NCBI GenBank assembly: GCA_037102815.1
Contig: BTPP01000003.1
Span: forward strand, 310,001-374,000
DNA from: Neurospora intermedia
Lineage: Eukaryota > Ascomycota > Sordariomycetes > Sordariales > Sordariaceae
DNA: 64,000 nt
Reading direction: 5' to 3'
The notes under the pieces are model-generated. The model had not been told where the DNA came from. It saw only the letters and a list, made by a program, of their open reading frames with translations, and made no database searches. The stretch's first letter is position 1; every line of letters starts with the position of its first letter. Both the position numbers and the translations under genes were made by a program. Shown here piece by piece: positions 47,926-61,259 of the stretch.

Positions 47926-49163
47926 AGTGCTGGCTACACTTAATGACAATGCCCTTACTCTGCCCGGGTCCAATATCCACGCTCGGTTAATTCCGCAATA
48001 CACGCCCTTTAGCAACCGAACGAACTCACCAAACATGGTAACCAGTGGTTGACGACCGTCTCACAATAATCCGCGAGGCGGTCAAAAGGGGATAGCCAGC
48101 ACTCGTTTTGCTCTTGTGATCACATTTTCAGAAAGTCAGGAACACGCTTGATTCGGGATCTTGTACAGTTTGATACATCGCAAGGAGACTCTGCCTGCTG
48201 CTTTCCCTATATTTGCGTACGTTTTATGCTAAGGGCGGTACGGATACGGTTGCGGAGAGGGGGAAATACTGGCAAGATATGAGTGTGATGATGGATGGGG
48301 GAGGAGTCTTATGAATACCAAGCTGCCACTTAACTTACCTTTATTCCCTTTTTTTCTTGTTTTTTTCTTCTTTTTCGTTAGAACCGCTCGGCGTCTATTG
48401 TTTTCTGGCCTGCTCGCTCATCATCAACTCTTCATATGCTTCAGGTGAACCAATGTTTCGTACTCGATATGTGTGCTTTTCCAACTCTGTTATTGTACCT
48501 GCTTCATGGAAGTTTCATCCGTATGTCAAAATTAGGCGAAATAAACGCATCAAGATCTCTGTACATATGAAAAGGCGTGATTCCTTCGTACTCACTTGTC
48601 TCGAAGTTTTCAGACGGCAGACCCCGACTGGAAATCAATTCTGAACATCTAGAGAAAGTAGACGTCGCGAATGTAGCGACTACAGAAGCGACCAAGGAGG
48701 AACACCAAACTGGTGATCTCAACCCGTTCAACTGTTTTTACTGAAGTGCGGCAGCATACCGAGAACACATGATTACTTTTGAGCAGGATAAGTCAGCACG
48801 TATAAACTACTCAGTACTCACTGGATGTTTAAGACTGGATAGAAGTGAGAATGACCAAAAACGCATTCAACTGCTCTCTGTTCTCTGGCTGCCTACTAGT
48901 ATACCCAGGGAGAATTCGTTCGTAAAATAAAAAAGCTAGCAAAGCGACCCTTTATTCAAGAAAAAAAAAAAAAATCCCAAAAAGAACTCCGGATATCATG
49001 CTCTTACTGCTACTTGCCCCATCACTTCCCATGTTCTGTTTCGTTTCCGTATGTACGTAGGAGCCGACTGTTCCTTATTTCCATACTCTTTTCTTCGTAG
49101 GCCTTTCTCTCTCTTTCTCTTTCTCCCTCGTTCTCTCTCAGCTATGGAAACACCCTAAACACT
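47926..49163. other. Convergent gap between arf and ccc2
   Basis: Two 3' flanks. An A14 run lies near 48961-48974 and a CT tract near 49100-49139. The pyrimidine tract is on the plus strand, so it is purine-rich in the sense of ccc2. No gene is seen. Confidence 0.5.
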
Positions 49164-52100
49164 CTACACAGCATGCTCAGCCGCATCAAGATTATCAAGC
49201 GGGACATACCCATCATCCTTATTCCTCCTCGCCGTACCGACACCCAGGAAATCTCGGACCTTGCTAACAACCCCACCAAACAATCCCCATCCGGTACCGC
49301 GCTTCCTCATGCGCCCCTTGATAGGACCACCACCAACCGTGTCCATCTCAAACTCATAAAGCGTCTTATCCATCCACTTCGGCCTGGCCCAGAACTTGAG
49401 GAACAAGCTGCTGACCACAACACTAACACTGCTAGCCGCCATAGCGGCGCCCGCGCCCATGGGATGCAGGTGGTACCCAAACGGCAAAAAGATGCCCATG
49501 GCAAACGGCAATCCAATCAGGTTGTACATGCATGCCCACGCCAGGTTCATCTTGATGCGTCGGAAGATGGTGCGGGCGAGGTGCAGCGCGGCAGGAATGT
49601 CCATCAGGTCGTTGGGCCGCATGAGCACCACGTCGGCAGCCTCCATGGCTACGTCTGTCCCGGAACTCATGGCGATGCCGACGTCTGCGGTGGCGAGGGC
49701 TGGAGAGTCGTTGATGCCGTCGCCGACCATGGCGACGACGGCGCCGCGCGACTGGAGTTGTTGGATGATGGCTTGTTTCTGATCGGGCGAGGCGCTGGCG
49801 TAGACGTCCTCCGGGTCGATCCCGACGGCGGAGGCGACGGCGACAGCGGTGCTGCGTTGGTCGCCGGTGACAATGGCAGTCTTTACGCCCATGCGGTGGA
49901 GAACGGCGATGGCGGCGGCGGCACCGTCTTTGATGGTGTCAGAAAGACAGAGGTGGCCGGCGTATTTGCCGTCGATACCAATGAAGATGTTGGTGGTGCC
50001 GGCTGGAGCGTTGGAGGGGGTGGACTTGTAGCGAGAGCTGGCGGCGGCTTCGTTGATTTCTTCGGCGGCGTTGATTGCGGATTCTGGGATCTCGATGTCG
50101 TTGTCCCGGAGGAAACGGATGTTGCCCACGTGTACACGGTAACGCGTCCTCTCCAGGGAAGTAGCTGGCTCAACCTCTGCGGTAATGCCCTGACCCACGG
50201 CTACAGTGAAGTTGCCAATGGTACCATCGATTGTTTCTTCCGCCTCGAGACCAAGCTCTGTTTTGGCTGCGTTGAGGACCGCTTTGCCGACGGGGTGTTC
50301 ACTGCCCATTTCAGCCAGGCCCACGAGAGTCCACCATAGACGACGGCGCCAGTCATTATCCAGCCATACGGGAACAATGTTGGTTTTGGCGACGCTCATC
50401 TTTCCATACGTGATGGTGCCAGTCTTGTCGAGAACCACTTGAGTGATCTTGGTAATGGTCTCGAGAGCAGCACCACCCTTGACCAGAATGCCGTTTTCCG
50501 CACCAACACCTGTGCCTACCATGACGGCAGTAGGCGTTGCGAGGCCGAGAGCACAAGGGCAAGCGAATACAATGACGGAAATGCAAAGTTTGATGCACAC
50601 CATGATCTTGCCACCACTTGCGTCCTCCAAGAAGATCTTCGGGGGAGTGGACAGGACATGGCTCAGGATCATCCAAGTGAAAAATGTCATCATACCAAGG
50701 AACAGAATCATTGGGACGAAGTAGCCAGCCAGAGTGTCCGCCAGGCGTTGAATGGGAGCACGAGTTGTCTGAGCGTCTTGGACCAGCTTGACAATCTGGC
50801 TGAGCTGGGTGTCCCGGCCTGCACGAGTGACACGAAAGTCAACTCGCCCCGCGCCGTTGACAGTGCCACCGATCAACAGGCTTCCCTTTTTCTTCTGGAC
50901 GGGCATGGCTTCTCCAGTAACCATACTTTCGTCGACATATGTCTCACCCATAACAATAACACCATCTGCGGGAATCTTATCACCGGGACGAACGAGAACG
51001 ATGTCGCCGACCTGGATAAGCTCTGTAGGAATGACCTTCTCGTCCGCTGCATTGCCTTCACGCGGCTCTTGAGAGTCGGAAGAGTCTGCGTTGCGATCCC
51101 AACCCTCGGCAGCCTTTTGCGCCGCGATGGGGTCTGCATAAATGGTAGCCATCGATGGAGCCAAGGACATGAGGCGTGAGAGTGCCTTGGATGTCTGACC
51201 CTTGGCCCGGTTCTCGAGGAAACGGCCAAATGTGATGAAGGTGATCAGCATGGTACTTGTGTCGAAGATGGTGCTCGGCCGGGTGTGCGGAGGAAATAAT
51301 ATCGAGACGACCATGGCGACAATGCTGAAGAAGAAAGCACACGAGGTGCCGAGAACAACAAGGACATCCATAGTCGGCGATTTATGTTTTATTGACTTCC
51401 ATGCCGAAACATAGAAGCGCTTTCCGATGCCAAACTGAACCGGTATCGTGAGAACTAAGCAGACCACATCTCCAAGGTACAGACCTGGAATTAGTCTGAC
51501 CTTGCCAAAGTCAAGGAACTTCAGGAACATGGGAAAGATCATGCTGATAAAGAAGACCGGGATAGCGAAAGCAGCCGAGATTCTGAACGCCTGCTTCCAT
51601 TCGTTGATTTCTCGCGTCTTGGCGAGCGACTCCAGCTGGGCATTGTTGTCATCATTGTCTGCCACAAGGGCATTGAAACCAGCGCCCTCGACGGTCTCGA
51701 CAATAGCTCGAAGTCCTGTAACATTAGGTAAATGGGTGACAGTCAGCCTGGATGTCGCAATGGCTAGTTTGGCACTGGCGACTCCGGGCAGCGCAAGCAC
51801 CGCATCTTCTAGCTTGTTGGCCGCGGCAGCGTCAAGATTTCCATAGATCTTGAATTGTGCTGTCGAAGTACCAGAGGAGTGACTGGGCTGGTCAAATGTA
51901 CTTGTTAGAATCTTGGCACCAAACCCACGGTCTTCGATGATCTCGACGATCTTGTCAGCCGGTAATAATGTTGAATCGTGCAAAATAACCGCTCGCTCAG
52001 CGAGAAGGCTAATGTTGAATTTGAGAACCCCGTTCACATCCTTGAATCCTTGTTCCACAGCTGAAGTGCAGGCGCCGCAAGTCATACCCTCGATAGCTAC

Positions 52101-52785
52101 TGTCGTGGTCGCATTTGACGGTTGGGTGGATGTCGCCGCGCCGGGAACAGATTCTCTCTCGGGCTGCTTATGGACACTCTCAATAACAGTCGCCCCAAAT
52201 CCGCGGTCTTCAATGGCTTCGCAGATGGCATCGGCACTCAACAGTGTCGGGTCATGCTCGATAACAGCTCTCTCGGAGAGTAGGGAAATGCTAAAATGTC
52301 GTACGCCGGATACGTCCTTGAATGCGTTTTCGACCGCTGATGTGCAAGCGCCGCATGTCATACCCTCGATTGCGACAGTAGTGATCATTAATGGGGAGTC
52401 ATCGGAAGCTTCCAGGTCTTGTTCGGGGTGCCTGGCGATCATAGGCGTCGGGAGGTCGGTGGCCAGCACCTCGGCGTCGAACCCTCGGTCTTCGATGATT
52501 TCTTTAATTTTGTCCGCGGTTATCTGGTCGGGGTCGTGCATGACCACGGCGCGTTCCATTACCAGGCTGACCGACACGCTACCAACTCCATTGACGCCCT
52601 TGAAGCCAGCTTCCACGGCCGAAGTGCAGGCGCCGCATCTGCGCGAAGTCAGTCACCATGTCTTCTCCACACCTCCGAGGAAGCCGAGACAAAGTCAAGT
52701 ATTGTGCAACTCACGTCATGCCCTCAACCTTGAGGGTTGTGGTAGCCATATGCCCAGATGGGACTTGTATATTTGCTGGTGCCAT
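49164..52785 (-). CDS. ccc2: Copper-transporting P1B-type ATPase (Ccc2/ATP7 family)
   Basis: It pumps Cu(I) from the cytosol into the late Golgi to load multicopper oxidases. Exons 52785-52715 and 52638-49164 join inside a Thr codon and give 1181 residues. Three heavy-metal-associated domains carry GMTCGAC near residues 22, 115 and 208. A fourth region near 286-350 has the fold-like pattern but no CxxC. Core motifs are the actuator VTGEAMP (about 597), the membrane copper site FACPCALGLATPT (about 716), the phosphorylated Asp in DKTGTITYGK (about 760), and the hinge GDGINDSPALATADVGIAM (about 998). Class-specific SEHPVGKAVL is also present. The intron falls inside the first metal-binding motif. 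Start choice: MAPANIQVPSGHM, with a second Met at residue 13 as an alternative. Confidence 0.97.
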
Positions 52786-55277
52786 CTTGCTGGTTCCGCA
52801 AGAGCTCGTACAACGAGGCCCGGATGTTTTATCAAATACGCTGCAGCGCAAATGACACGCGGAAAGCGAGATTTCGAAGCGCAGTGATTCCGAAACAAGA
52901 GCCCCTAGGCTAAAACATAGGAGAAAAGCACGCTGTGTTCGGAGGGCGGCTCATATGGGAGACAACCCGGGACCACCGCTTTTGCGCAAAAGAGTTAAAA
53001 GGGTAAAGTAGGCGCCAGCTTCCAGCGATAGTGTTGGCGAAGTCGATCCGGTTAATATGTAGTAGAGGAATGAGTACGAATAGAGGTAAGGACGGGTGTT
53101 AATATCGAAGGCATAGCGGAGCTCTCGGTACCGTTACATGAGACCAAATGGCGCCAAACCTGCAGCAGGGAGCTGGCAACTTTGACGAGGAACCCGGGAG
53201 AGTGGAGGGACGCGACCGGGGAGGGGGGGATGGGGCTTGAGAAAGGAAGTTTGGAAACATGAGCGGGAAGGGGTTGAGAAGTTTCCTCCATCGACTGAAG
53301 GTTTGTCAGCCACTCACAGCGTACTTCTACGGTACCTTGAGAATGCACACAGGGGTCTCGCACCACTGACACTTTCTCCTACCCATGGCGTGAAACGGGA
53401 TCTGAGCGGGAGCCTTCAGGGCAATTCACAAAGTGGGGTGGGGCGAGATCCGAGTGACCTACCGAGACCGTAGGTACTGCCCCTGCCATTAGGTCAGTGC
53501 CCCTGGGACCCCGAGTTATCGTCAACAACTGGTATAGGAACACAAAGTCTATGTGCGATTCTTTCTCGTGGTATTGCGCCAGACAGGCGTCTATCATACA
53601 TTCGACCAACACAGACAGAAACAACCCAGCAATATCGTATAATCTTGTCCGAAAAGGTATCACACGGCATCATGCAAGATAATATTGCACTCACGCAGGA
53701 GCCAGGACATATGTACCCATGTATATGTTGGACTGCCATTGAGTCTCGGCCTGCACTTCCGACCTTTGCCCGATTAGTGATCATGGCTGCTTACCTTGCT
53801 GAGCTTACTTACTACGACACATAATCCTGACCTCGAGTCATGCTTCCCGTGCTGTGGCTTGCTTGCTCAGCTTGACCGAAACAGTTGTGGTCGGTGTAAC
53901 ACGCGGGCAAGAGGGGCTGAGAAATCCAGCGAGCTTATGGCCTCGCTCGATGGTCGAAAGGGCTGAGTACCTCTAGAGTCACAAACTCAATTTCCATGCC
54001 GCATTCTGCTATATTTTTCGGGATTCACCTTCACACCCTCAACAATCAATATTGACGAATTGTCACATGAGGTGCTGCTCGGATCGGCATTCATGTCCCA
54101 GTGCTACCTACGACCTGCACCTCCTTGTTAGAAATCCGCGAAACTTACCGATCTCACCACTCGCCAACGCAAACAACAAAGGCCTCTCAACGATTGGACC
54201 TTCCAGGAATTGCCATGTGAACTCCCCGATCATAAAGGTACCGATAGGATGGCACCAAAGAACGTACTGCCCTCGGGAACACCACAACATGGGAAGGGTC
54301 TCGGTATCAGCGGGAGTGCCTTCATCGCCAGACTGTATAAACCATGGGCATACTGTGCAACACTATATTATGAAAGGAAGAAGTGGCTTGAAAACTGGCA
54401 GTTCACATCTTCAGATGAGATGAAAGATATCGTGGCGTCACGGCGATTACTCCTGATCTCTTTGTCTAGATTTCTCCACTTCAAACGCGTTGCCATCCCG
54501 ATGTTTCAGGGGACCCCTTGCGCCTAGATTCACAAATGCTGGTCACCAACAGGCGCCTTGTCGTTTCAAAACGTGACTTTGACGCAGCCAATTTGGCGCC
54601 AAAAGTGCTCCATCAGCACGGCAGCCCCAAGGGCCAAAAGGAAAGAGAGAGACGTACAAGAGCTGGGAAAGCTAATGGATACCTCCGGCTGCGAGAAACA
54701 CCATACTATGTACACATTAAACATCAAAGCTGTATTGGGATTACAAATTGAGCATTATGAAACCCATACGTAATTGCCCAGAACGTCGTGCCCCTGGTGT
54801 AGTAGGAGAGTGGGGATGGGTGAAAACCACCCTATCTCCACGGGTAGATAGATTTCAGTTCCATGGCTTTTTACGCTTGGTACTTGGCGAGCTTGGACAT
54901 TGAAGCCGGAGGCAGGTGCTCCTGGCGCTGGCTCGGTGCCGATGGAGGTACCCCGCTGGAACGCAAGCCACACTTGTTCGCTCCCTCGTTGGAGCTTTCA
55001 GCCTTATGGCGGGTGTACACTACCTACCCCAGGTTAACTCCACCAAAAAGGCTGCAGTCGGACATCATTCTTGACCTGTCAATCAACGCCATCCATATCT
55101 GATGCCGTGCTGCACCAAGCCGTGACTGTACCCCGTAGCTAAGTCCAAGCCAGAATTATCCCCATTTACCACCATCGTTGTATCTGCTTCACATTTATAC
55201 AACATCGCGTACCGAAGCTCGAATATCCAGTCTCTCGAACCACGACCTACCGCTGACTCGGCCTGCCTCAACTCGCT
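52786..55277. other. Divergent intergenic region, no gene supported
   Basis: About 2.5 kb between ccc2 and the CSN7 gene. Frames of 60-123 codons are present without domains. I see no repeat of note. Confidence 0.5.
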
Positions 55278-56614
55278 ATGGAGCAAGCCAAAGCTCTCAA
55301 CGCCCTCGAGGTTGGTTCATCATCCCTCCCGCCTGAGGGTGGTCACATCAACATTGAGGAGTCTCACCTAACACAGTTTGCTTTTTCCAGCCGTTCATCG
55401 TGCTCTCTAAATCTGCCACCTCCCCGCGCGCTGCGGCAGATCTCGTAACCCGCGCGACCTCCGCCCCCAACACCTTCATCTTCACCGAACTTCTCCAGAC
55501 ACCTCAAATTCAGTCCCTGGAATACTCCCACGAGTTCTCTTCCTACCTCACGCTCCTACAGATTTTCAGCCATGGAACTTACGCGGACTACACTGCCAAC
55601 GCCTCGGCGCTTCCTGCCCTCAACGACGATCAGAAGCTGAAGCTGCGCCAGCTCTCCCTCCTCACACTGGTAGCCAATGACGGTAGCAACGGCCCTCTTG
55701 ATTACGACGCAATGCAGCGAGAAAATAAACAGGCACAGCCGCCAAACCAAAGCTATGCCTCCCTGACCAGCCGTCTGGAGCTCTCCAGCGCGCGAGAGCT
55801 GGAAGAGCTGGTGATCAGCGCCATCTACGCCGGTCTCATCGAAGGGCAGCTAGACCCAGCGAACGAGATGGTACAAATTAACAGCGTGGCCGCTTTGCGG
55901 GACGTTCCCGCGCGGGGTGTGAGCGGCTTGCTCTCGAGCTTGCAGGGCTGGGCGGGTCGGTGCCAGGCGACGCTGCAGGAGCTGGAAGCGACGATGGCCA
56001 ACTTGCGGGATGAGGCGGACAGGCGGGCGACCGAGGAACAAGAGTGGAACAACAAGATGTCGCAGTTGTTGGAAGATGAACAGAAGGGTGCGGTACCGTC
56101 CTCTTCTTCGTCCTCTTTGCCCTTCTCTTGGTTCAACAACACACGCGGCGGTGGTGGTGGTGATGGTCCCGGTGCAGGTGCAGGTGGTAGCTTTCGTGGT
56201 AGCGGCTACTCTCGCGGTGGTGGCTTGTCCCAGGGGTACCGGTCATCTCAACGAGGAAACCACCAGCAGCACCAGAATCAATCACGTCAGCAGCAAAACC
56301 ACCATCACCATCACCAAAGCAATCAGAGCGGAACGAACAGCTTGCTGACGAGTGGTGGTGGCAGTTATCTCAGCTTTAGAGAGGGGCCATCAGCAGTATC
56401 GCCCTCAGCAGCGGCGGGGTTGATGGGCTCTTCGGCCTCATTTGCGGCGCTGGGGGGTATGGAGACGGGCTCTGGCTCAGGCTCGGGGCCTCTTGGAAAG
56501 CGAGGAAGCAGCGATATGGATGACTCGGAAGAGGATATTGATGATGACACGATGGATCTGGATGACGAAGGTGATGAAACCAAGAGAGGCAGCAAGCGGA
56601 AGTTGACCGCCTAG
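55278..56614 (+). CDS. csn7: COP9 signalosome subunit 7 (PCI domain)
   Basis: CSN7 is a scaffold subunit of the COP9 signalosome, which removes Nedd8 from cullins and, in filamentous fungi, affects development and, in Neurospora, the circadian clock. Exon 1 (55278-55310, eleven codons: MEQAKALNALE) joins 55391-56614 to give 418 residues. The helical repeats and PCI winged helix occupy roughly residues 1-175, with FIFTELLQTPQIQSL, YLTLLQIFSHGTYADY, LRQLSLLTLVAND and LEELVISAIYAGLIEGQLD. A coiled coil follows (LQELEATMANLRDEADRR). The C-terminal 200 residues are Gly/Ser/Gln/His-rich, then acidic and finally basic (TKRGSKRKLTA). The low-complexity tail is much longer than in animal CSN7, where it mediates subunit contact. 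Confidence 0.9.
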
Positions 56615-57580
56615 AGGACTAAATTTCCCAAGTACATCAGGACAAACCACAGAGCGCCAGGTGCCGGTTGTTTTAACTATATTGACATGCAAAAGTCTGA
56701 GGTCATGGTTGGTCTTTAAAGAAAACTAGGTATTAGTTCGTCCGGCCAATAGCTGGAGAACTGAATGAACAGCTAGAAACATAGCATCATTCCGATTTAT
56801 ATTCGAGGCCAGACAATAGAAAGCAATCTCCATAAATCATTTCCACCGATCAAATTTTATAATGCTCAAGACTGCGAGTACATTCTCTGCGTGGCAATTC
56901 TACATGGTGACTACCAAGCTGCACTGGAAGTATAGCCCTCAGCAGCACGCAGGGCCATTCCAAACTCACATAAAATGAGACTAGCGGCCTAGATTCTCTC
57001 TCACCTGGGCCCCGACGGATGGTGTCAACCACGACAGGCTCGTGTGACTTCTCATCTTCCGTTTGTCCCACTTCAACAAAATGAATCATCGATTCAGCAT
57101 AACAGCTTCTTTACTGAATTGGACCAACTGTGTATTACTCACATTTCTTACTCAACCAGCCTCCCATCCAATAGCACGTTTCTATGAGGCACTCATTGCA
57201 CAGGCGTAACAACAACAAAACTAGTAAAAAAAGGACAAAAAGGAATTGTATTTGGTGAGCTGAGCCGAAAGATGTCGCTCATAGTCTGAGTAAGTCCCGA
57301 CAAGCTGCCACTGAGTAGAAGTAGTTGTACGTAGGTAGGGGGTCGGTGGTGGTAGTAGTAGTAGTAAATGGTATTAAGGCTGTGACAATGAAACAAACCC
57401 AACACTTAATGTGCGGTATTGATTGGCCGACTCTGTGTTCAGCTGTTTCCTGTCACAACGAATATCGTGTATCTATCCAGAATACGGACCTCCCATCTAG
57501 TCTGGGAAATCCGATACATAAACAAATAACACACTCTCGCACAAGTGGTGTTACCTTTTGGGTTCACCAGATATCCGGAG

Positions 57581-57611
<31 letters not shown>

Positions 57612-58298
57612 TGCCAGACAGTGAGTGAAACGCCTCGTGATCAGATCCGAGCCTTTCTTCCATCACTAGTAATATGCCTTTCTTTGCCTCGGGGATAAAG
57701 TAAGAAGCCCGTCCGACCATAACGCCCAAACCAAACCAAAGTGGTTGCGCCGTCCATCGTCGATCCGTCCGTTCCTTCACCTCGCCTCACTCTACTCTCG
57801 TAGGAGAGTGTTTGGTCTGACTGATGTGAAAACAGCAAGCTTCATTTGTCTCATAACGTTCGTGGAGGTAACAAACAAGAAACCCGCTTTTGCCCCCAAG
57901 TAGAAATATCACTTTTTCCCCTCTTAAGGAAAAATACGAAATAAGAGGCACTCTTCGTCAGCTTCCGCCATCATTGTGGTAGTTGAGAAGGAATATGGCC
58001 TTGTATGACCCCGCCCTCGTTTAGGCTGACACAAAAATGGTAGGTTGAGAAGGCAGTTGAATAGAAAAAAAAAATTGTAACCAGATTATCGACATCCACG
58101 CCTGAATTAAGAGTGGTAACTGGTCATCGTCAGTACAAAGAAAAAATTACACGGCGTGGCATTGTCGAGACCAGGGAAGCCAATTGTCCCATTTTCCGTG
58201 CCGTCCTAGCTCCCATGGGTATTATGGTAAAAAAATTAAGCAAACCAAAACGCCGAAAAGAAAACCGCCCATTACCACGTGATCTCGTGTTTACCAGA
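56615..58298. other. Convergent gap with A29 run
   Basis: 3' flanks of csn7 and the RGS gene. A (GTA/GGT)n stretch lies near 57343-57366 and an A29 homopolymer at 57581-57609. Reading frames crossing these runs are artefacts. Confidence 0.55.
57581..57609. repeat. A29 homopolymer
   Basis: An uninterrupted run of 29 A on the plus strand. No retroposed gene body is evident before it and no target-site duplication was spotted, so it is listed as a simple repeat. Confidence 0.92.
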
Positions 58299-59506
58299 TC
58301 ATAGTCGTTTTCCCGGTACGAGAATGAACAAGACGCATAGCGCGGCGTCTACGACGGCAGTGACGGCGAGAACCACCATAGATCTCTGAGCGAGAAGTCT
58401 TCGGACGTATGGCTCCCGAACTCGGGAGAAGTTGAAAGGGGTGTATTCACTGAGTCCAACAAGTGCGAGAATGGGGTCGAGTGAGTACTGGTATGAACAG
58501 AGACAGTAAACTCCAATGGTGAAAGGCAGGATGACCTGGTAAACTGTTAGTAAGATAACCGAGATATCAAGGAGATGCGGCCGGTCCGGTGACATACCCA
58601 ACACCTTGTTTGGCGAGATTCGTTCAGGAAGATCAAAGTGAAGGCAGTCCAGAAGCCACCGAACATAGCCACAAGACCAATCATGAGGCGCAGCATCAAT
58701 GTGGGGGGGATGAGGTTTCCGAGGGCCTTCATCCTAAGGAAGCCGGGGAACGCGTCCCTCTCCATGGCCTGAAACACATAATCCTTAGCCACGTCAAACA
58801 CCTCCGGGTCATCGCGTCCATAATCCTCGATAGCAGTTGTAACATCCGAAGTGATTGAACCAGGAAGAGTGATCTCGCGTTCTGCGCCGGGAAGGAGAAA
58901 GGTGTAAAGAATCTTCTCGGCCGAGGCTCTGATATCGTCGCGCGCTACGGCATGCGCTGGGGAATTCGAGTCGGTAGTGAGTTCGCGCTGGTTGCTCAGG
59001 TTGCTCGGACGACCACGGCGGTCGGTGCTGCTTTGCGGGGACTCCTGCGTGATCGATCGATCCTCGCGCAGGAAGGCAGACATTTGCGCATCCTGATCCT
59101 TCTCCTTCTCTGACGCCCACATTGACGGTCCTGCGACGGGGTTCAAATCTCCCATGCTCTCAAGAATGGCGGATGATCGTTTGGAGCTTCGGTCGGGCTC
59201 AGGCGTACCAACAAGAACGGAACGTCGCAACTCGCGAACATAGTGGCGGCATAGTGACATGTGTTGGGCGACATCGAGCCTGTCTCAGGTTAGGAGCTGC
59301 CACTGTCAACGAAGCACCGAGAGTTGGAAAACCAACCAGAAATCGAGGTAGTCAACAGAGCGCTGCTGGTCTCTCATATAAATATAGAAAGAGAACAGAT
59401 CGACGGGCGGAAGCGTCCGCCTGCTGAGGACCTCGAACAGGGTAGGCAGTCGGTTTCGATTAAGGTCGGGTTGAGGGGAGGGCGTGTGTGCTATGGGCTC
59501 CGTCAT
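58299..59506 (-). CDS. RGS-domain protein with C-terminal membrane spans (Rax1/RgsD-like)
   Basis: RGS domains speed GTP hydrolysis on G-alpha. The variant with C-terminal membrane spans resembles yeast Rax1 (bud-site marking) and Aspergillus RgsD. Exons 59506-59337, 59279-58598 and 58535-58299 give 362 residues with consistent phases. The domain begins with LPTLFEVLSRRTLPPVDLFS and YLDFWLDVAQHMSLCRHYV. It is interrupted by a Ser/Arg/Gln-rich loop, then resumes at IRASAEKILYTFLLPGAE and ends with DVFQAMERDAFPGFL-type sequence (KDYVFQAMERDAFPGFLRMK). Three hydrophobic spans follow: MLRLMIGLVAMFGGFWTAF, VILPFTIGVYCLCSY and VLAVTAVVDAALCVLFILV. The C-terminus is PGKRL. Neurospora has several RGS genes; I do not assign a number. 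Confidence 0.9.
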
Positions 59507-60704
59507 TTTGACGAGACGTGAACGGGACCTGTAACTCGACCTAAATGTGACGGCGGACGAGGGCGATATGATAACCTGAGAGACGGAGAGCGAAAGGGCG
59601 CCGGCGAAGAATGGGGTGGAGAGCGGGGCAAGAAAGCTGTATTAGCTGAAGGTTGTCCGAGGAGAGCAAGTCGTAAGTAGTGAGCAAAAGTGTGAATTTC
59701 GATCAATCGCGTGGTTCGGGAGCGATAAAGGTTTGACGTCAATCGAGAATTTCGCGAGTCACGGTTGCCGGGTGCACGAGAAAAGGAGTTTGATTCAATC
59801 GAGACTTTGCTTTTTAATTTCTTGGCGATTATGGTCTTTTATTGTCAAAAACGAATGTGGGTTGCGCGCAACGCTCTCGGATAGAGTAGTTTGGTCTGGA
59901 GACAGCGATGGCTGCAAGTCGGCAGTTTGTTGGGTAGGTAACGAATGACGGGTTGGAAAGTTGGGTGTGGTTGACGACGGACGTCGGGTCGGGTGCAGAG
60001 CAACGAGTGACGGGAATGAATGGAACGAACGACGGGAGTTGACGAAGGGACGGGGTGTTGGGACTTTAGGTAGTAAGTACTACTGAGGACGTGGGAATGG
60101 CCCCGGATGTGGTGAACGAACAGGCTTTGCGAGGTCCACCGTCTTTTGGCGCAAGCTCATCAGGCACTGGTGACAAAACTAACAGCCCGAGGACGACAGG
60201 GCAATCACGAAGCATGGAAACAGGGCAGCATGAATTCGTTGTTGATCTCCAGGTGCACTAGGTGCAACAGCAGTCTCCCTGGCGAGCACCAGGGAGATTG
60301 CAGAGGTCACTCGGAAATTGAAAGCTTTTGGGGGACGGACGAGTAGTGCTGTGCCAGCTGTCAGTTGGACGACAGATGGCAGAAGTGGTGGGGGCTCGAC
60401 TTTGCCAGCCGTCCTTCCGTTTAGGGTAAGGTAAGCGAGGCGAGTTGAGCCCAGGTCCGCACTTTCCAGATTTCGTGGAAAAATCCGGTGCAAAATTCAT
60501 TGGGAGGTTTATCGTTTGCCGCAGCACCCAACGACTTCGACGACTCTCACCCGACCACCGAGTGTACGAGACACCGCCATCTCCAAAGTACGTAACTACG
60601 GCCCCTCCTATTTTTGCCCGTCCAATTTCGAGTCAGCCGTTCGCCAGCTCTCGAGACACGGCCCTGCTTCGCGGAACCCCTCCTTTGCTAACAAGCAGTT
60701 CAGA
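59507..60704. other. Divergent promoter region, RGS gene and rpl31
   Basis: No independent gene is seen. The right end is the rpl31 leader, which probably contains a 5' UTR intron (donor GTACGT at 60588, branch-like GCTAAC at 60687, acceptor CAG ending at 60698). Confidence 0.5.
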
Positions 60705-61259
60705 ATGTCGTCCAAGAAGCCCACCGGTAAGACCCAGCGCTCGGCCATCGCCGACGTTGTCGCCCGCGAGTACACCATCCACATGCACAAGCGCGTAAGC
60801 AGTACCGAACAAACGACCCGACGAAAGAAGACGAAATATTGACCCTGGCGCAGATGCACGGTGTCACCTTCAAGAAGAGGGCTCCTCGCGCCATCAAGGA
60901 GATCAAGGAGTTCGCTTACAAGGCGATGGTACGTGCAGCGACGAACACCAACCCGATCTGGAGGAACTGGAGCTATGGGGACGACATTGGAGTTGGGGAC
61001 ACAGCGTGGTCAGTTTGAACGAACACCAAGACTGACATGACTCTGTGATTTATAGGGTACCACCGATGTCCGCATCGACCCCCAGCTCAACAAGAAGGTC
61101 TGGGAGCAGGGTGTCAAGGGCGTTGCCTACCGTCTCCGTGTCCGTATCTCGCGCCGCCGTAACGACGAGGAGGGCGCCAAGGAGAAGCTCTACAGCTACG
61201 TCCAGGCCGTCAACGTGAAGAACCCCAAGGGTCTCCACACCGTTGTCGTTGAGGAGTAA
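60705..61259 (+). CDS. rpl31: 60S ribosomal protein L31 (eL31)
   Basis: eL31 sits near the polypeptide exit tunnel of the large ribosomal subunit and contacts nascent-chain factors. Exons 60705-60794, 60854-60928 and 61056-61259, all in phase 0, give 122 residues. The family pattern is complete: [31 protein letters not shown] across the first junction, then MGTTDVRIDPQLNKKVWEQG, VPYRLRVRISRRRN-type sequence (here VAYRLRVRISRRRN), and YSYVQAVNVKNPKGLHTVVVEE at the end. Codon bias is strong. The first exon starts MSSKKPTGKTQRSAI. Confidence 0.97.

Noticed and set aside
57581-57609. A29 run as the tail of a retroposed gene
   Set aside because: No gene-like body precedes it and no flanking direct repeats were seen. 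Treated as a simple repeat.
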